DNA of 64,000 bases, from assembly GCA_017610005.1 (NCBI GenBank), contig JAFCCU010000001.1, positions 16,371-80,370 of the forward strand. The letters are read 5' to 3'. Numbering within the stretch: position 1 is the stretch's first letter; every line of letters starts with the position of its first letter. Of this stretch, positions 7,101-15,791 are shown piece by piece. The stretch is from Candidatus Woesearchaeota archaeon. GTDB lineage: Archaea > Nanobdellota > Nanobdellia > Woesearchaeales > B29-G15. A program made the translations under genes and the position numbers. The notes under the pieces are model-generated. The model saw only the letters and a program-made list of their open reading frames with translations, made no database searches and was not told the DNA's origin.

Positions 7101-10002
7101 TTACGTTTCCAGAAGAGTCAGTTAAGTCTGTCTGATAATGCGAAACTAACTTAAAATTATCATTCCAAGTTAGATCTTTATTTTCTCCATAAGTGTCAGT
7201 GCAATTGTAATAAATATATATTAGATCATTTTTACTGCTTAAAATGCTTGGAACATTTACCCAAATCAAACTTTCACCACCAGGATTCCATGTAATAATT
7301 TCATGATTTAAAAATTGATTATCAAAAAACCTAATTTCATTAATATCTGTTGCAGTATAATTAAAATCCGCATTTAGTTTAATAAGCGTAGGAAAATCAC
7401 TTAGGACATTATTTCCATAATTATTAAATATAACCCTTTCTCTAGCTTTGCAAGTTGGTGACTCCCAAATAGTTTTACCAAAAGTTGTTAAGAAACTAAA
7501 TGTTTCAGATTGGTTAGTATCTCCAAATTTATCTTTAGCTTTTGCATACCACTTGTAGATTGTACCTTTTTCTAGGCCAGTTAGGGGTAAAGAAGCAATT
7601 CCTCCACTTGCAATGTTTTTTACTTCTCCTAAAACCTCTCCAGTATATCCGTTGTAAAATGAAACATTTAAATTATCTAAATCTGGATCATTAACAGTCA
7701 CACTTAAGATAGGTTCTAGAGATACCCCGTTAGCACGATTTTCAGGTGATGGATTAATTGGTTGATCTGGGAAGTTATTACATTCATACTCTTCTTTGTC
7801 AGTCCAAATATCGCAATCATTATTTTTAGTATCATGGCAAAAGCCAATCTCATTATCTAAATTGAAGTCACCACATGAACAATCACAATTTGTACAGTCA
7901 ACTGGAATTTCTGGACAAGTACAAGCTTGACAAATTCCTATAAAGCAAGTTTGTGTACAGTCAGTTCCAAAAGTAATGTTTTCATCATCTCTACAAAAGG
8001 AATCAGGACAAGAACCCGTACCACAGGCTTCTCCCTCAAAGTAACCTTTACAAACTAAAGAATTATCTTCACAATCGTTGCAAAGCCCACAAGTTGCAAT
8101 TGTTGTATTGGTATAATCCACTTGGTTACTTGCATTGCAAAAGTAGTCTCTTGTTAATATCTGAGAAACCTCCATCGCTCCTTCTGTTCCAACGCAAAAT
8201 CCATCGGTATCATCTGGGTGCCACTTTGGATCTGAATTAAGCGGAAGCCACCTGCAATTATCTGGAGAACAGCATTCATCTGCCGCATCACAGTCGCATA
8301 TTTGGATGGTTTCTGACCAAACTAAAAGTCCAGCATCTTCTCCATCATTTGCATCAACAGAGACATTTACATAGTCTCCTCTGTTTAGTGCAGTTGAAGA
8401 TAGAAGACTTGAACTATTTGTGCCATTAGCTTGATTTGACTTGCCTGAGGAAGCGCCATATACATCATTTATATACCATCTAAAAGTTACAAAACTTAGA
8501 TCCAGGTCATCATCCCTAATAACTGACGAAGCGTTGACATCCGAATACCACCAGTATATTGTATCATTAAATGTTGGAGGCGTTACAACCGGAGGGGTAT
8601 TTAACTTAGAATAATAAACAGCCACCCAATCTAATTCTGGTGAGATTGTTCCATCTCCAAGTAACTTTAATCTGTAATAAAAGTTCTCTCCTGACCAACT
8701 AAGCCCAGATAAGTCCACACTTTCAGTTGTTCGATAGTCCCAAGAATCTGAAACTCCAGAAGAATCAACCCAATTAATTCCATCTTGTGAAAATTGAACT
8801 TCATAGAAGCTTTCTCCATCTAAAGAGGTAAAACTGGCGTCAAAAGAATCTATTGAGTCAGTTGGGGTGCCCGTAAGCAAATTTGTTGATTTAATCCTGG
8901 ACGATTGAGCGATTGGATCATATCTTAAAACTAAGGTTTCATCTGGTCTAAGCCCAACTAAATCATCCCAGCCACCATAAACAACTGTAGCATTAAGTTT
9001 TTCAACATATTCTGCACCAAACCCTCCAAATTGCCCAACACTTTCTCCTTCTGGAAATAATTCTTCCCAAGTGTTTAAATCAGCATCATACGCCCAAACA
9101 TCATCATCCCATACTGCTCCTACATCACCGTGCATAATTAAAAATTTATCTTGTTTTATATCGTAAACCATTTCGTGTTTATACCTTGCAGGAGGACTAG
9201 AAGCAGGGGTTGTTTCAACCCAACTATTAGTGGAGTAAGTATATTCCCACGTACCTGGCATTGGCGTGCTACTTGTGGTACCTCCAAATAATACACATAC
9301 ATCCGGATTGCAGGCAAATCCAGGATAATTTCTTGCGGGAGGTCTTAATGGTGGATTTTTGTTAGTCCAAGTATTTGTTACATAATTATATTCCCAAAGC
9401 TTATCACTCCAACCTGCATCCCCATTCCCTCCAAAAAGGAGTACCACTCCATTGGAAAATTCCATGGCGTAATCATAAAACGCCTCAGGTGGGCTGACTG
9501 GGTTTCTATTGGTCCAAGTATTAAGATCAAACTCCCAAGTATCAGAAAGTGCACCTGGGCCTAGTCCTCCATAAAGAATAAACACTTCATTATTGGAGTC
9601 ATAAACCATCTTTGCAGCTTGCCTCCCCCCAGGAGAAGTTGGAGGGAAAAGTTGGGTCCAAGTATTTGCAGTTACATTAAAAATCCAAGTTTCTCCATTA
9701 TCTCCTGATCCATCCCATCCCCCAAATAATACTCCTATTCCCTTATCATTAAATGCAAATCCAGGATAAGACCTCATTCCTGGACTAGTTGGAGGAGTTC
9801 TGTTCCCCCATACCCATTTTCCTGGGTCTAAATTGAGGGTCATAATCCCATTGGAAACTGTAGAATTGATAATCTCTGAAATTAAATTTTGATTATCAAA
9901 AGGTTCAACAATCACATCTCCTGTTGGAGGAGTTTCTGCACTAACTAACATTGCAAAAAGAGTAAATAGGATAATTCCTACAAAAGGCAGTTTTTTATTC
10001 AA
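4096..10002 (-). CDS. Giant secreted kelch/LamG/DUF2341 surface protein
   Basis: A 1968-residue secreted protein. A Sec signal peptide (about 1-22, KKLPFVGIILFTLFAMLVSA) is followed by about six kelch-type repeats (roughly 55-370; recurring VLFGG, TWEY/TWEF and PPARxYPGF), a jelly-roll-like segment, Ig-like domains with many N-x-S/T sites, a Cys-rich block (roughly 570-740), a fibronectin-III-like domain, a DUF2341 domain (IWVNVP...IYIYYNC) fused to a LamG-like domain, two SLP-like beta domains, a second short LamG and a Cys-rich C-terminus. There is no C-terminal membrane anchor. The start is TTG, with GGGTGA 6 nt upstream, and overlaps the upstream stop as TTGA, so translation is probably coupled. 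It is likely a cell-surface adhesin or carbohydrate-binding protein. Confidence 0.8.
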   Translation of the reverse strand: MNKKLPFVGIILFTLFAMLVSAETPPTGDVIVEPFDNQNLISEIINSTVSNGIMTLNLDPGKWVWGNRTPPTSPGMRSYPGFAFNDKGIGVLFGGWDGSGDNGETWIFNVTANTWTQLFPPTSPGGRQAAKMVYDSNNEVFILYGGLGPGALSDTWEFDLNTWTNRNPVSPPEAFYDYAMEFSNGVVLLFGGNGDAGWSDKLWEYNYVTNTWTNKNPPLRPPARNYPGFACNPDVCVLFGGTTSSTPMPGTWEYTYSTNSWVETTPASSPPARYKHEMVYDIKQDKFLIMHGDVGAVWDDDVWAYDADLNTWEELFPEGESVGQFGGFGAEYVEKLNATVVYGGWDDLVGLRPDETLVLRYDPIAQSSRIKSTNLLTGTPTDSIDSFDASFTSLDGESFYEVQFSQDGINWVDSSGVSDSWDYRTTESVDLSGLSWSGENFYYRLKLLGDGTISPELDWVAVYYSKLNTPPVVTPPTFNDTIYWWYSDVNASSVIRDDDLDLSFVTFRWYINDVYGASSGKSNQANGTNSSSLLSSTALNRGDYVNVSVDANDGEDAGLLVWSETIQICDCDAADECCSPDNCRWLPLNSDPKWHPDDTDGFCVGTEGAMEVSQILTRDYFCNASNQVDYTNTTIATCGLCNDCEDNSLVCKGYFEGEACGTGSCPDSFCRDDENITFGTDCTQTCFIGICQACTCPEIPVDCTNCDCSCGDFNLDNEIGFCHDTKNNDCDIWTDKEEYECNNFPDQPINPSPENRANGVSLEPILSVTVNDPDLDNLNVSFYNGYTGEVLGEVKNIASGGIASLPLTGLEKGTIYKWYAKAKDKFGDTNQSETFSFLTTFGKTIWESPTCKARERVIFNNYGNNVLSDFPTLIKLNADFNYTATDINEIRFFDNQFLNHEIITWNPGGESLIWVNVPSILSSKNDLIYIYYNCTDTYGENKDLTWNDNFKLVSHYQTDLTDSSGNVNSAGGLPVYENGIIGSAANISSVLTIPASASLNLRGEVTLEVWVRKTVDNSPPKILIGKGRSIYQLEQKGNEVVAFINNQNISTELNSGWNYIAATYNANTLKLYLDGIIKDQKLIGSVIPANLIPLEIGNGVTGLFDEIRVSSIARDSDYFKSNFNTAIDNFEWYGEQENEEIFNITLLSPVNGDETIPPTVVSLSVLVENGYAIFGNVSFYDSSDGSLIGYVEDVGDGQTASVDWDLSDVKTPHSWYVIVSHPIQNVISETFNFITQGYRISTLPNLVTTTLVGSPIIDPTTTYLYGEHNVMFSYNGAEVGNTTISFYANRDLSEAVIKSEPGKSMIYFNRVSYPFVGDNFSLQVPIGNDIGAIYLCKQATTFEEVSRNCANVELLTNQVSQGGFYSFKIENGGALEEAEPTRVTINNPIEESLVPPTSIVLNVTITNVAEQVMWVRFYDKNEDLIDQDFLVPNGAYANVTWEIPIANNLYEWRLTVSSEMDPGFQTRFYNFSTEGYSIEELPEGLSLTLMEDRTKNLEINSVYGPQNVLLLDSGNPIANFTVDFYNQDVNLSEIIGISNPAESKSLLSINVTDYPEVSNSFTLHVPAGSETGSVILCPNAKSIEEISPTCPGVKLIEHLTSKDGYYLIPISGTGGEEIPEVEYATLANKEASYGMKLSPIGSKIKGIVNDQEVDYEFTGKEEWKQYAIKYNGSAISLYINGQQVISQDYTGVIDANTAELFIGNFLDGQIDEVKLFNSAITDSELEKLYQEGVNQRQEGVDYDVTVRAENWSARVWVSNNYELSSPYDSNGIWVDKPCPSNGCGVGFCGLSEYGEYNYSNSCELTCFTSADSLEGCEICNDFNWSDDAQDCCGDQGIMDNFCIIGSNSCVEGIFFENHCEDYTTNCDEEDLDCNGTCPSCGLDISLNDRSTRYLKDSDSDMLSWTFRARGSKDYEYELMPVYTPQIPYNKVTVRGPVNKLIFDHTEGITTLYAKEKDEENIIQPMDYE

Positions 10003-13000
10003 CTTGAATCACCCTTCGCCCAAATAACTAAAGTAAATTCCTCTAAATCCAAGCTATCTTCATCAGCTACTGTAATGAAATCATTCTCCCCATCAAAGTG
10101 ATATGATGCGCCAATTTGTCCATCTGGCACCCAGATTGGAGCAGTTTCAATTACTCCTAAAGTGCCATTGTTTTCAAATGAGGAATAATCAGGAATGGCC
10201 CCTACCTCAAGCGAATTAAGATTATCTTTAAAATTTAGATTAAGGACTAAATCTTCTTTTGAATTAATTGTATTATTATACAATTTATATACTTCATTTG
10301 GAGGAATTACCCTATTATATATTTTAACTTCATCAAGCATCCCAGTGAAGTTGCCAGGTGAGTGAGAGCATGCTGCAATTTTCAAAGGTATACTTATAGT
10401 GTATTCTGGCATATCTGCGCCAACAATTGTATTTTCAAGTATTCCATCAACATATATTTTGCTAGTTCCCCTATCATGAGTTCCAATAATATGGTGCCAC
10501 TCTCCATCTGCAATATTTGTAGTGGAAATTGCCTGTGTGCCTGTGCCTGAACCGTTATATGTGCCTAAATAAACCCTTCCAGTTGTGGGGGAAATGGCCA
10601 ATGCATAACCATACCAATCAGTATCAAAATTAGTGTGCCCTATTAAATAACCTTGTTCTGCTGACGTGGGAATTGTATCTGTCTTGATCCATGTTTCTAA
10701 AGTTAAAGTTTTACTAATATCAAATAAACTATTATTAGGAAGAATCAAGTTTGAGGAACCATCAAAAATATATGCTCCCCCCAGAAGTCCAAATCTTGTC
10801 CATTTTACATTAAACACATTTGCATGATGCAGGTTACTTGAATAATCTCTAGTGATATTTGAAGGTGTATGATTTATTTGAAAAGCCAAATTAAGTAAAG
10901 CAATTGAATTACTATTTACTCTCCAATCAACAACTTTAGTTAAATCTCCATAAGCTGAATCATTTCCTCCAAATTCTAAGTTTAAATCATGTGTCCCCTC
11001 TATATCTACATTACCATCTAATAGCGCGTGAGTAACATAAGGTAGGGCAGATGTTGTAAATGTGAAATTACTTGACAAACCTATGTTGCTAAAAATATCA
11101 ACTCCTCTTGCATACCAGGAGTATTCTGTATTGCCAGTTAAATCAGTAAATAATGCACTTGCTCGAGTCCCATTTTCAACATCTGTATCTATCCCTTTTT
11201 TTATGACCTTTAATGAAACATAATTTGTTGCCACTTTAAATGCTGCAGGGGTTTCAAAGGTCCAAGTGCTATCTACTGGATCACCATAAAAAGTCCCACC
11301 ATCGCTGGCCGACACAGACCAATAGTATACCGTGTTAGGTGCAAGTATTGGGGAAGCATATTCTATTTCAGTTCCGCTAGGTATTGTTTGTGTAACAACT
11401 TCTTCAACTATTAAGGGATCAGTAAAATCAGGATCATCATCAATAATAATTGTGTATTCTATAATATTATCTCCTTCTGGATCAGTTAAAGTGAAGTTAA
11501 GTGTAGCAATTGAAGTATCAACAATTGTATTATTTTGTACTAAAAGAGGTTCTGGAGGAAGAGGAGGGTAGTTGCAAGCAGGACAATCGGCTCCACCGCA
11601 ATCAAACCATTCTTCGTCACAGTTCTTTTGATTATCTGTGCAATGGTTTGTAAAGTAAAAACCATTGATACAGGAGTCTGCTCCCAAATTACAAAAATCA
11701 TCATTAACTAAATCTCCACAACACTCAGATGATACAGTAGACCAAATGGAAGTGTTACAAGTTTCACATGCTGATTGGTGTTCATCTGGGTTATGGCAAG
11801 TTATTTCACAGTTACTCAGTTCATTAAAATCGCCCCATTGCTCTTCAGTACAATCTCCTATGGAGCAGGTGTCTGCTGGGCAGGATTCACATTGACTAGT
11901 AACATTACAACTGGTTCCAATTGGACAATCTGTATCAATTGCACAGCAATCTCCTGAAGCACAACAAATTCCATTTGAACAATGCTCAGACACGCACCCT
12001 TCATTTAGAGTACAGGCACCCCCATTTAATTGTGGGCAGTCATTTCCTCCGATGTCTATTTGGATTTCATCACAGTTTTGCTTGCCATCTAAACAGTGAT
12101 CAATAGAATAAACTCCTAATACACATGAATCTGCTCCGTTATTACAAAAATCCTCTCCCGGGTCACAACATTCATTATTTGTTGCCCAGTTTCTTGTATT
12201 GCAAGTGGTGCAGGAATCCTGACTTTGATCTGGCCCTAAACAACTTAATTCACAGTAACCCAGTTCATTAAAGTCTCCCCATTCAAGGGGTCCACAGGTT
12301 TCAGCATCACAAGCATCACTTGGACAAAGTTCACATTGATTTACATTACATCTTTGACCAATAGGACAAACTAAAAAGTCATTTCCACAACTACCTGCTT
12401 CACTGACACCATAATCTAAAAATATATCTGCTTGGGAAAGGTAACTTGCATTAACCCACTCCGCACTTCTTGCAGTATCTGATATTCTTACTTCATCAAT
12501 AATCCCCCCAAAAACTGAACCAGGACAGCACTCTCTTTGTCCTAGATCAATCGGACCAGTGTCTGCAGCAATTGTTCCAGAAGGATAAGTTGTTTCTCTT
12601 AACTTTCCATCAACATAAAGCTTCTTTTCTTGAGCAATACTATCATATGTTCCAACAAAGTGATGCCAATTTTCGGGATTAGGGATATCGTAACAACTCC
12701 CGTATTGCCAAGAATCCCCGTTGTGAATAAGAAAACAAACATTATTTGTTCCAGTTCCACTTGTTCCCAGTATATAAGAGGAGTATTTGCTCACTAATTG
12801 CCACACTCCTCCATAACCTGTTCCCACTGCTGATTTAATCCACGCTTCAACGGTTATTGCAGTAGTGGGATTTACACTTGGCAATTCTACATAATCATCT
12901 ACCCCATCAAAAGCGAGTGCATTTCCAAGAGGAGAATCAGTTGTAATGTCTGCACCAACCACCTTCCCTTCGTAAACATTGCCACTAGAGTCAATAACAT

Positions 13001-15791
13001 CACTAGGTGCATCTGATATTAAATCTGCAATAGAAGGTTCTGTGCCATCAATTATATCTACCCTTGGATAGGCCCACTGTTGCCTAGTGGACGCATCTGT
13101 TGAATAATAAAGGTAGGAACGGTGCCTTGATTTTACATTATTAGTACTCCAAACATAATCTCGATGAATGGTTCCAAATTTACTCCCTGCAGTATTATAT
13201 CTGCCCGAATCAGTATGAACACTTCCAGTTCCTGATCCTGCAGGCCAAATGTGGCCCACTACTAAAACCCATGTGCCTGTAGGAAGTTCTGTATTTGGTG
13301 GTGATGAAGAATACCAAAAATAGGGGTTGGTATTTGTAGCACCTGTGCCTCTATCAATAACCCCTATTGCCTCTTCTGCAGAATTAAAACCCTTAGTCCC
13401 CAAATAAAACCTACCTGTGCTTCCTTGAACATCCCGTTTCACCCAAGTTGAAAATCTATAAGTTTTAGTATTATCAATATTAAATATGGCTCCATTCCAT
13501 CCACCATCGGCGCCACTTACTGCAGTTGGTCTTGCTTCCCATATAACTGTTTCTTCCCCAAAAGGATCATTGCTAAGTATTCTGTAATTTTCAGTTTCAT
13601 CTCCATTTCTTGTGAATCCTATGGCGCTCCCTGTACTAACTGTCCAGGTACTTGGGTCTATTACATTGTTATCTAAGCGCTCATTTAAGTGCCACACTCC
13701 TTCATAATCGCCATCATAAGTCCCCACTTCATTTTGGACATCAGGCGCACTTGGATTATTATAATATAAAAAGATAAAATCTTCTCCACTATTTTCAATA
13801 ATTGGGACATTTACCCAAATATAACTTTCTCCTAAAGGGTCCCAACTTTCAATGTGGTAATTTAGCACAGTGTTTCCATAATTATCAATAAATCTTAAAT
13901 CACTGCCATCTGATTTACATTTAGAATAATCTATTTTCCCAGAATCAAGCTTAACCAAAAGGGGAAATTCTGCAAGATTAGTCTGATCCCAATTCGAGAA
14001 TGTAAGATTTATTCTATCTGACCAAGAAGTATCCCACCAGGTAACTGGATCATAAACCAAAAAGTGAATTTCATTCCATCTTACATATTGGCTAATATTC
14101 TCTCCAATATCTGAACTTAAGTTAAGTTCAACATTAGTGTTTTCAGAGATATTTAGAAAATCCCATGTCAAAAAATCATAGTTCCAAATATATACTTCAA
14201 TACTTCTGCCAGCGCCAGTTCCTTGCCAATCAAATCGCAGTGCACCAATTTCATTAGCATCTTCAGTTATATTAAAAATGAAATGATCATATACATGATT
14301 TGTTAAATTTATTATGTCAATGTAATTCCCATCACTTATAGTGATGTTAGTTGTATCAGTAACAAGGGTTTCTCCAGCAGGATGTAATACACTTGGTAAT
14401 GCACCAATATTTCTAAACATCTTCTGTCCAGGATTATTAAAATCATATTCTCTTGACAGGTAAAATTCAACATCTGAATCAATTTCAAGAGAAGTATTCA
14501 CCTTTATTGAAAGCTCAGGATTTGAAGAAACAGAAACTGCATTATTTTCTGGAATTGGCTCATTTAAATCTGCATTTCCAAATATTGAATTGCCACATTT
14601 ACAACAAATTTGATTGTCAAAGTAACCGCACTCTCCTACATGAGAGTTTGTAAAATCATAAATAGATGCGACACATTCTTCATCTGCATTACAATGATCT
14701 TTTATTGAACATGAACAATTCCAAGCACATATAGAGATAGGATAGTTAGTTAATTCAGGGGCTTCAACATGGGTATTGTCGAGTTGATAAGCTTTTAAAA
14801 TGGCCCCTTCACGCTCACTACATCCTTCCTCATCAAATCTAGCCATTTGGATATCTTCACAACAATAATTTAATCCAAAATATCCACATTGGCCAATATG
14901 GGTATCATTTTCTTGAGGCACAGAAAATACACAAGTTTCAGCTTCAGAGCATGTTTCTTTAATTGTGCAAAACTTTGGTAAACTTGTAGTATTAAACTTC
15001 CACTCATCAGAGGTTGTTGAAACTCCCCCACTGCCATTTACTTCTACATGCCAAGAATAAGTATCATTTCTTGATAATCCAATTAATGGAAAACTTGCAT
15101 TTGTGCCATTTGGAATATTATACCTTTTCCACATCAAAGTTGATCCATTATAAAAAGTGATATTTAATTCTCCTCCGAGTGAATCAGTTAAATTAACATT
15201 TAAACCCACCTCTTCAGGATGACCAGCAGATTCATCTTCCGGAGAAATTAGTGTAACCCCTGGTGGACTTAAACATTCACAACATAAATCTTCATCATAA
15301 TATCCACAAGAGCCAACATGTGCGTCAGTTGAGTCAGACATTGAAACCATACAAAATTCTTCCCCTTCACAACTTGGTTTTAAAGTGCAATTGCAAGCTT
15401 TACTGCATAATACTTCACTGTACAATGAGCCATCGGGAGCTTCAACATGAGAATCATCAATTTCAAATTGTCTTAATAATATTCCTTCATTCCCTTCACA
15501 TACAAATGGACGAAGGGTGGCATCATAAAGTTCATCACAGCAAACCTTAGTGGAATAATAGTCACAAGTACCAACATGGGAATCAGTTAAAGGGAATATT
15601 GAAAAAGCACAGGTGTCCGTACAAGATTCAGTTATTTGACAATCAGCAGAAAAACCAAGGGGTAAAATCAAGATAAATGCAACAAGTAGTAAACCTACTT
15701 TACACTTATCAATACATGTGATATCAATCACCCCTTTCAGTCCTAAGGGAATTAGATATACATTTTTTATATAAACTTTTCTAAAGAGCAC
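9999..15791 (-). CDS. Giant secreted Cys-rich/LamG/DUF2341 surface protein
   Basis: About 1930 residues. The secretion signal is the hydrophobic run GLLLVAFILILPLGFSA near residues 29-48. Then come Cys-rich modules with a repeated (D/N)SHVGxCGYxxxxxCC pattern (about 50-445), a DUF2341 domain (about 583-700), a carbohydrate-binding-like segment, LamG 1 (about 955-1125), more Cys clusters (about 1130-1380), fibronectin-like domains, LamG 2 (about 1667-1837) and only the first 40 residues of a third LamG before the stop. The start is uncertain. The ATG at 15791 follows the previous gene directly, but a TATA-like box (AGTTTATATAAA) lies just after it, so GTG 15731 or a nearby codon behind GGGGTGAT may be used. 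Probably an adhesin acting with its neighbour. Confidence 0.75.
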   Translation of the reverse strand: MLFRKVYIKNVYLIPLGLKGVIDITCIDKCKVGLLLVAFILILPLGFSADCQITESCTDTCAFSIFPLTDSHVGTCDYYSTKVCCDELYDATLRPFVCEGNEGILLRQFEIDDSHVEAPDGSLYSEVLCSKACNCTLKPSCEGEEFCMVSMSDSTDAHVGSCGYYDEDLCCECLSPPGVTLISPEDESAGHPEEVGLNVNLTDSLGGELNITFYNGSTLMWKRYNIPNGTNASFPLIGLSRNDTYSWHVEVNGSGGVSTTSDEWKFNTTSLPKFCTIKETCSEAETCVFSVPQENDTHIGQCGYFGLNYCCEDIQMARFDEEGCSEREGAILKAYQLDNTHVEAPELTNYPISICAWNCSCSIKDHCNADEECVASIYDFTNSHVGECGYFDNQICCKCGNSIFGNADLNEPIPENNAVSVSSNPELSIKVNTSLEIDSDVEFYLSREYDFNNPGQKMFRNIGALPSVLHPAGETLVTDTTNITISDGNYIDIINLTNHVYDHFIFNITEDANEIGALRFDWQGTGAGRSIEVYIWNYDFLTWDFLNISENTNVELNLSSDIGENISQYVRWNEIHFLVYDPVTWWDTSWSDRINLTFSNWDQTNLAEFPLLVKLDSGKIDYSKCKSDGSDLRFIDNYGNTVLNYHIESWDPLGESYIWVNVPIIENSGEDFIFLYYNNPSAPDVQNEVGTYDGDYEGVWHLNERLDNNVIDPSTWTVSTGSAIGFTRNGDETENYRILSNDPFGEETVIWEARPTAVSGADGGWNGAIFNIDNTKTYRFSTWVKRDVQGSTGRFYLGTKGFNSAEEAIGVIDRGTGATNTNPYFWYSSSPPNTELPTGTWVLVVGHIWPAGSGTGSVHTDSGRYNTAGSKFGTIHRDYVWSTNNVKSRHRSYLYYSTDASTRQQWAYPRVDIIDGTEPSIADLISDAPSDVIDSSGNVYEGKVVGADITTDSPLGNALAFDGVDDYVELPSVNPTTAITVEAWIKSAVGTGYGGVWQLVSKYSSYILGTSGTGTNNVCFLIHNGDSWQYGSCYDIPNPENWHHFVGTYDSIAQEKKLYVDGKLRETTYPSGTIAADTGPIDLGQRECCPGSVFGGIIDEVRISDTARSAEWVNASYLSQADIFLDYGVSEAGSCGNDFLVCPIGQRCNVNQCELCPSDACDAETCGPLEWGDFNELGYCELSCLGPDQSQDSCTTCNTRNWATNNECCDPGEDFCNNGADSCVLGVYSIDHCLDGKQNCDEIQIDIGGNDCPQLNGGACTLNEGCVSEHCSNGICCASGDCCAIDTDCPIGTSCNVTSQCESCPADTCSIGDCTEEQWGDFNELSNCEITCHNPDEHQSACETCNTSIWSTVSSECCGDLVNDDFCNLGADSCINGFYFTNHCTDNQKNCDEEWFDCGGADCPACNYPPLPPEPLLVQNNTIVDTSIATLNFTLTDPEGDNIIEYTIIIDDDPDFTDPLIVEEVVTQTIPSGTEIEYASPILAPNTVYYWSVSASDGGTFYGDPVDSTWTFETPAAFKVATNYVSLKVIKKGIDTDVENGTRASALFTDLTGNTEYSWYARGVDIFSNIGLSSNFTFTTSALPYVTHALLDGNVDIEGTHDLNLEFGGNDSAYGDLTKVVDWRVNSNSIALLNLAFQINHTPSNITRDYSSNLHHANVFNVKWTRFGLLGGAYIFDGSSNLILPNNSLFDISKTLTLETWIKTDTIPTSAEQGYLIGHTNFDTDWYGYALAISPTTGRVYLGTYNGSGTGTQAISTTNIADGEWHHIIGTHDRGTSKIYVDGILENTIVGADMPEYTISIPLKIAACSHSPGNFTGMLDEVKIYNRVIPPNEVYKLYNNTINSKEDLVLNLNFKDNLNSLEVGAIPDYSSFENNGTLGVIETAPIWVPDGQIGASYHFDGENDFITVADEDSLDLEEFTLVIWAKGDSS
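15765..15785 (-). promoter_or_regulatory. Possible internal promoter before the giant Cys-rich gene
   Basis: Read on the minus strand, GAAAAGTTTATATAA lies about 45 nt upstream of a GGGGTGAT Shine-Dalgarno-like site and about 60-90 nt before the signal-peptide codons. It could drive the giant genes separately from the pilin genes. Confidence 0.35.
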
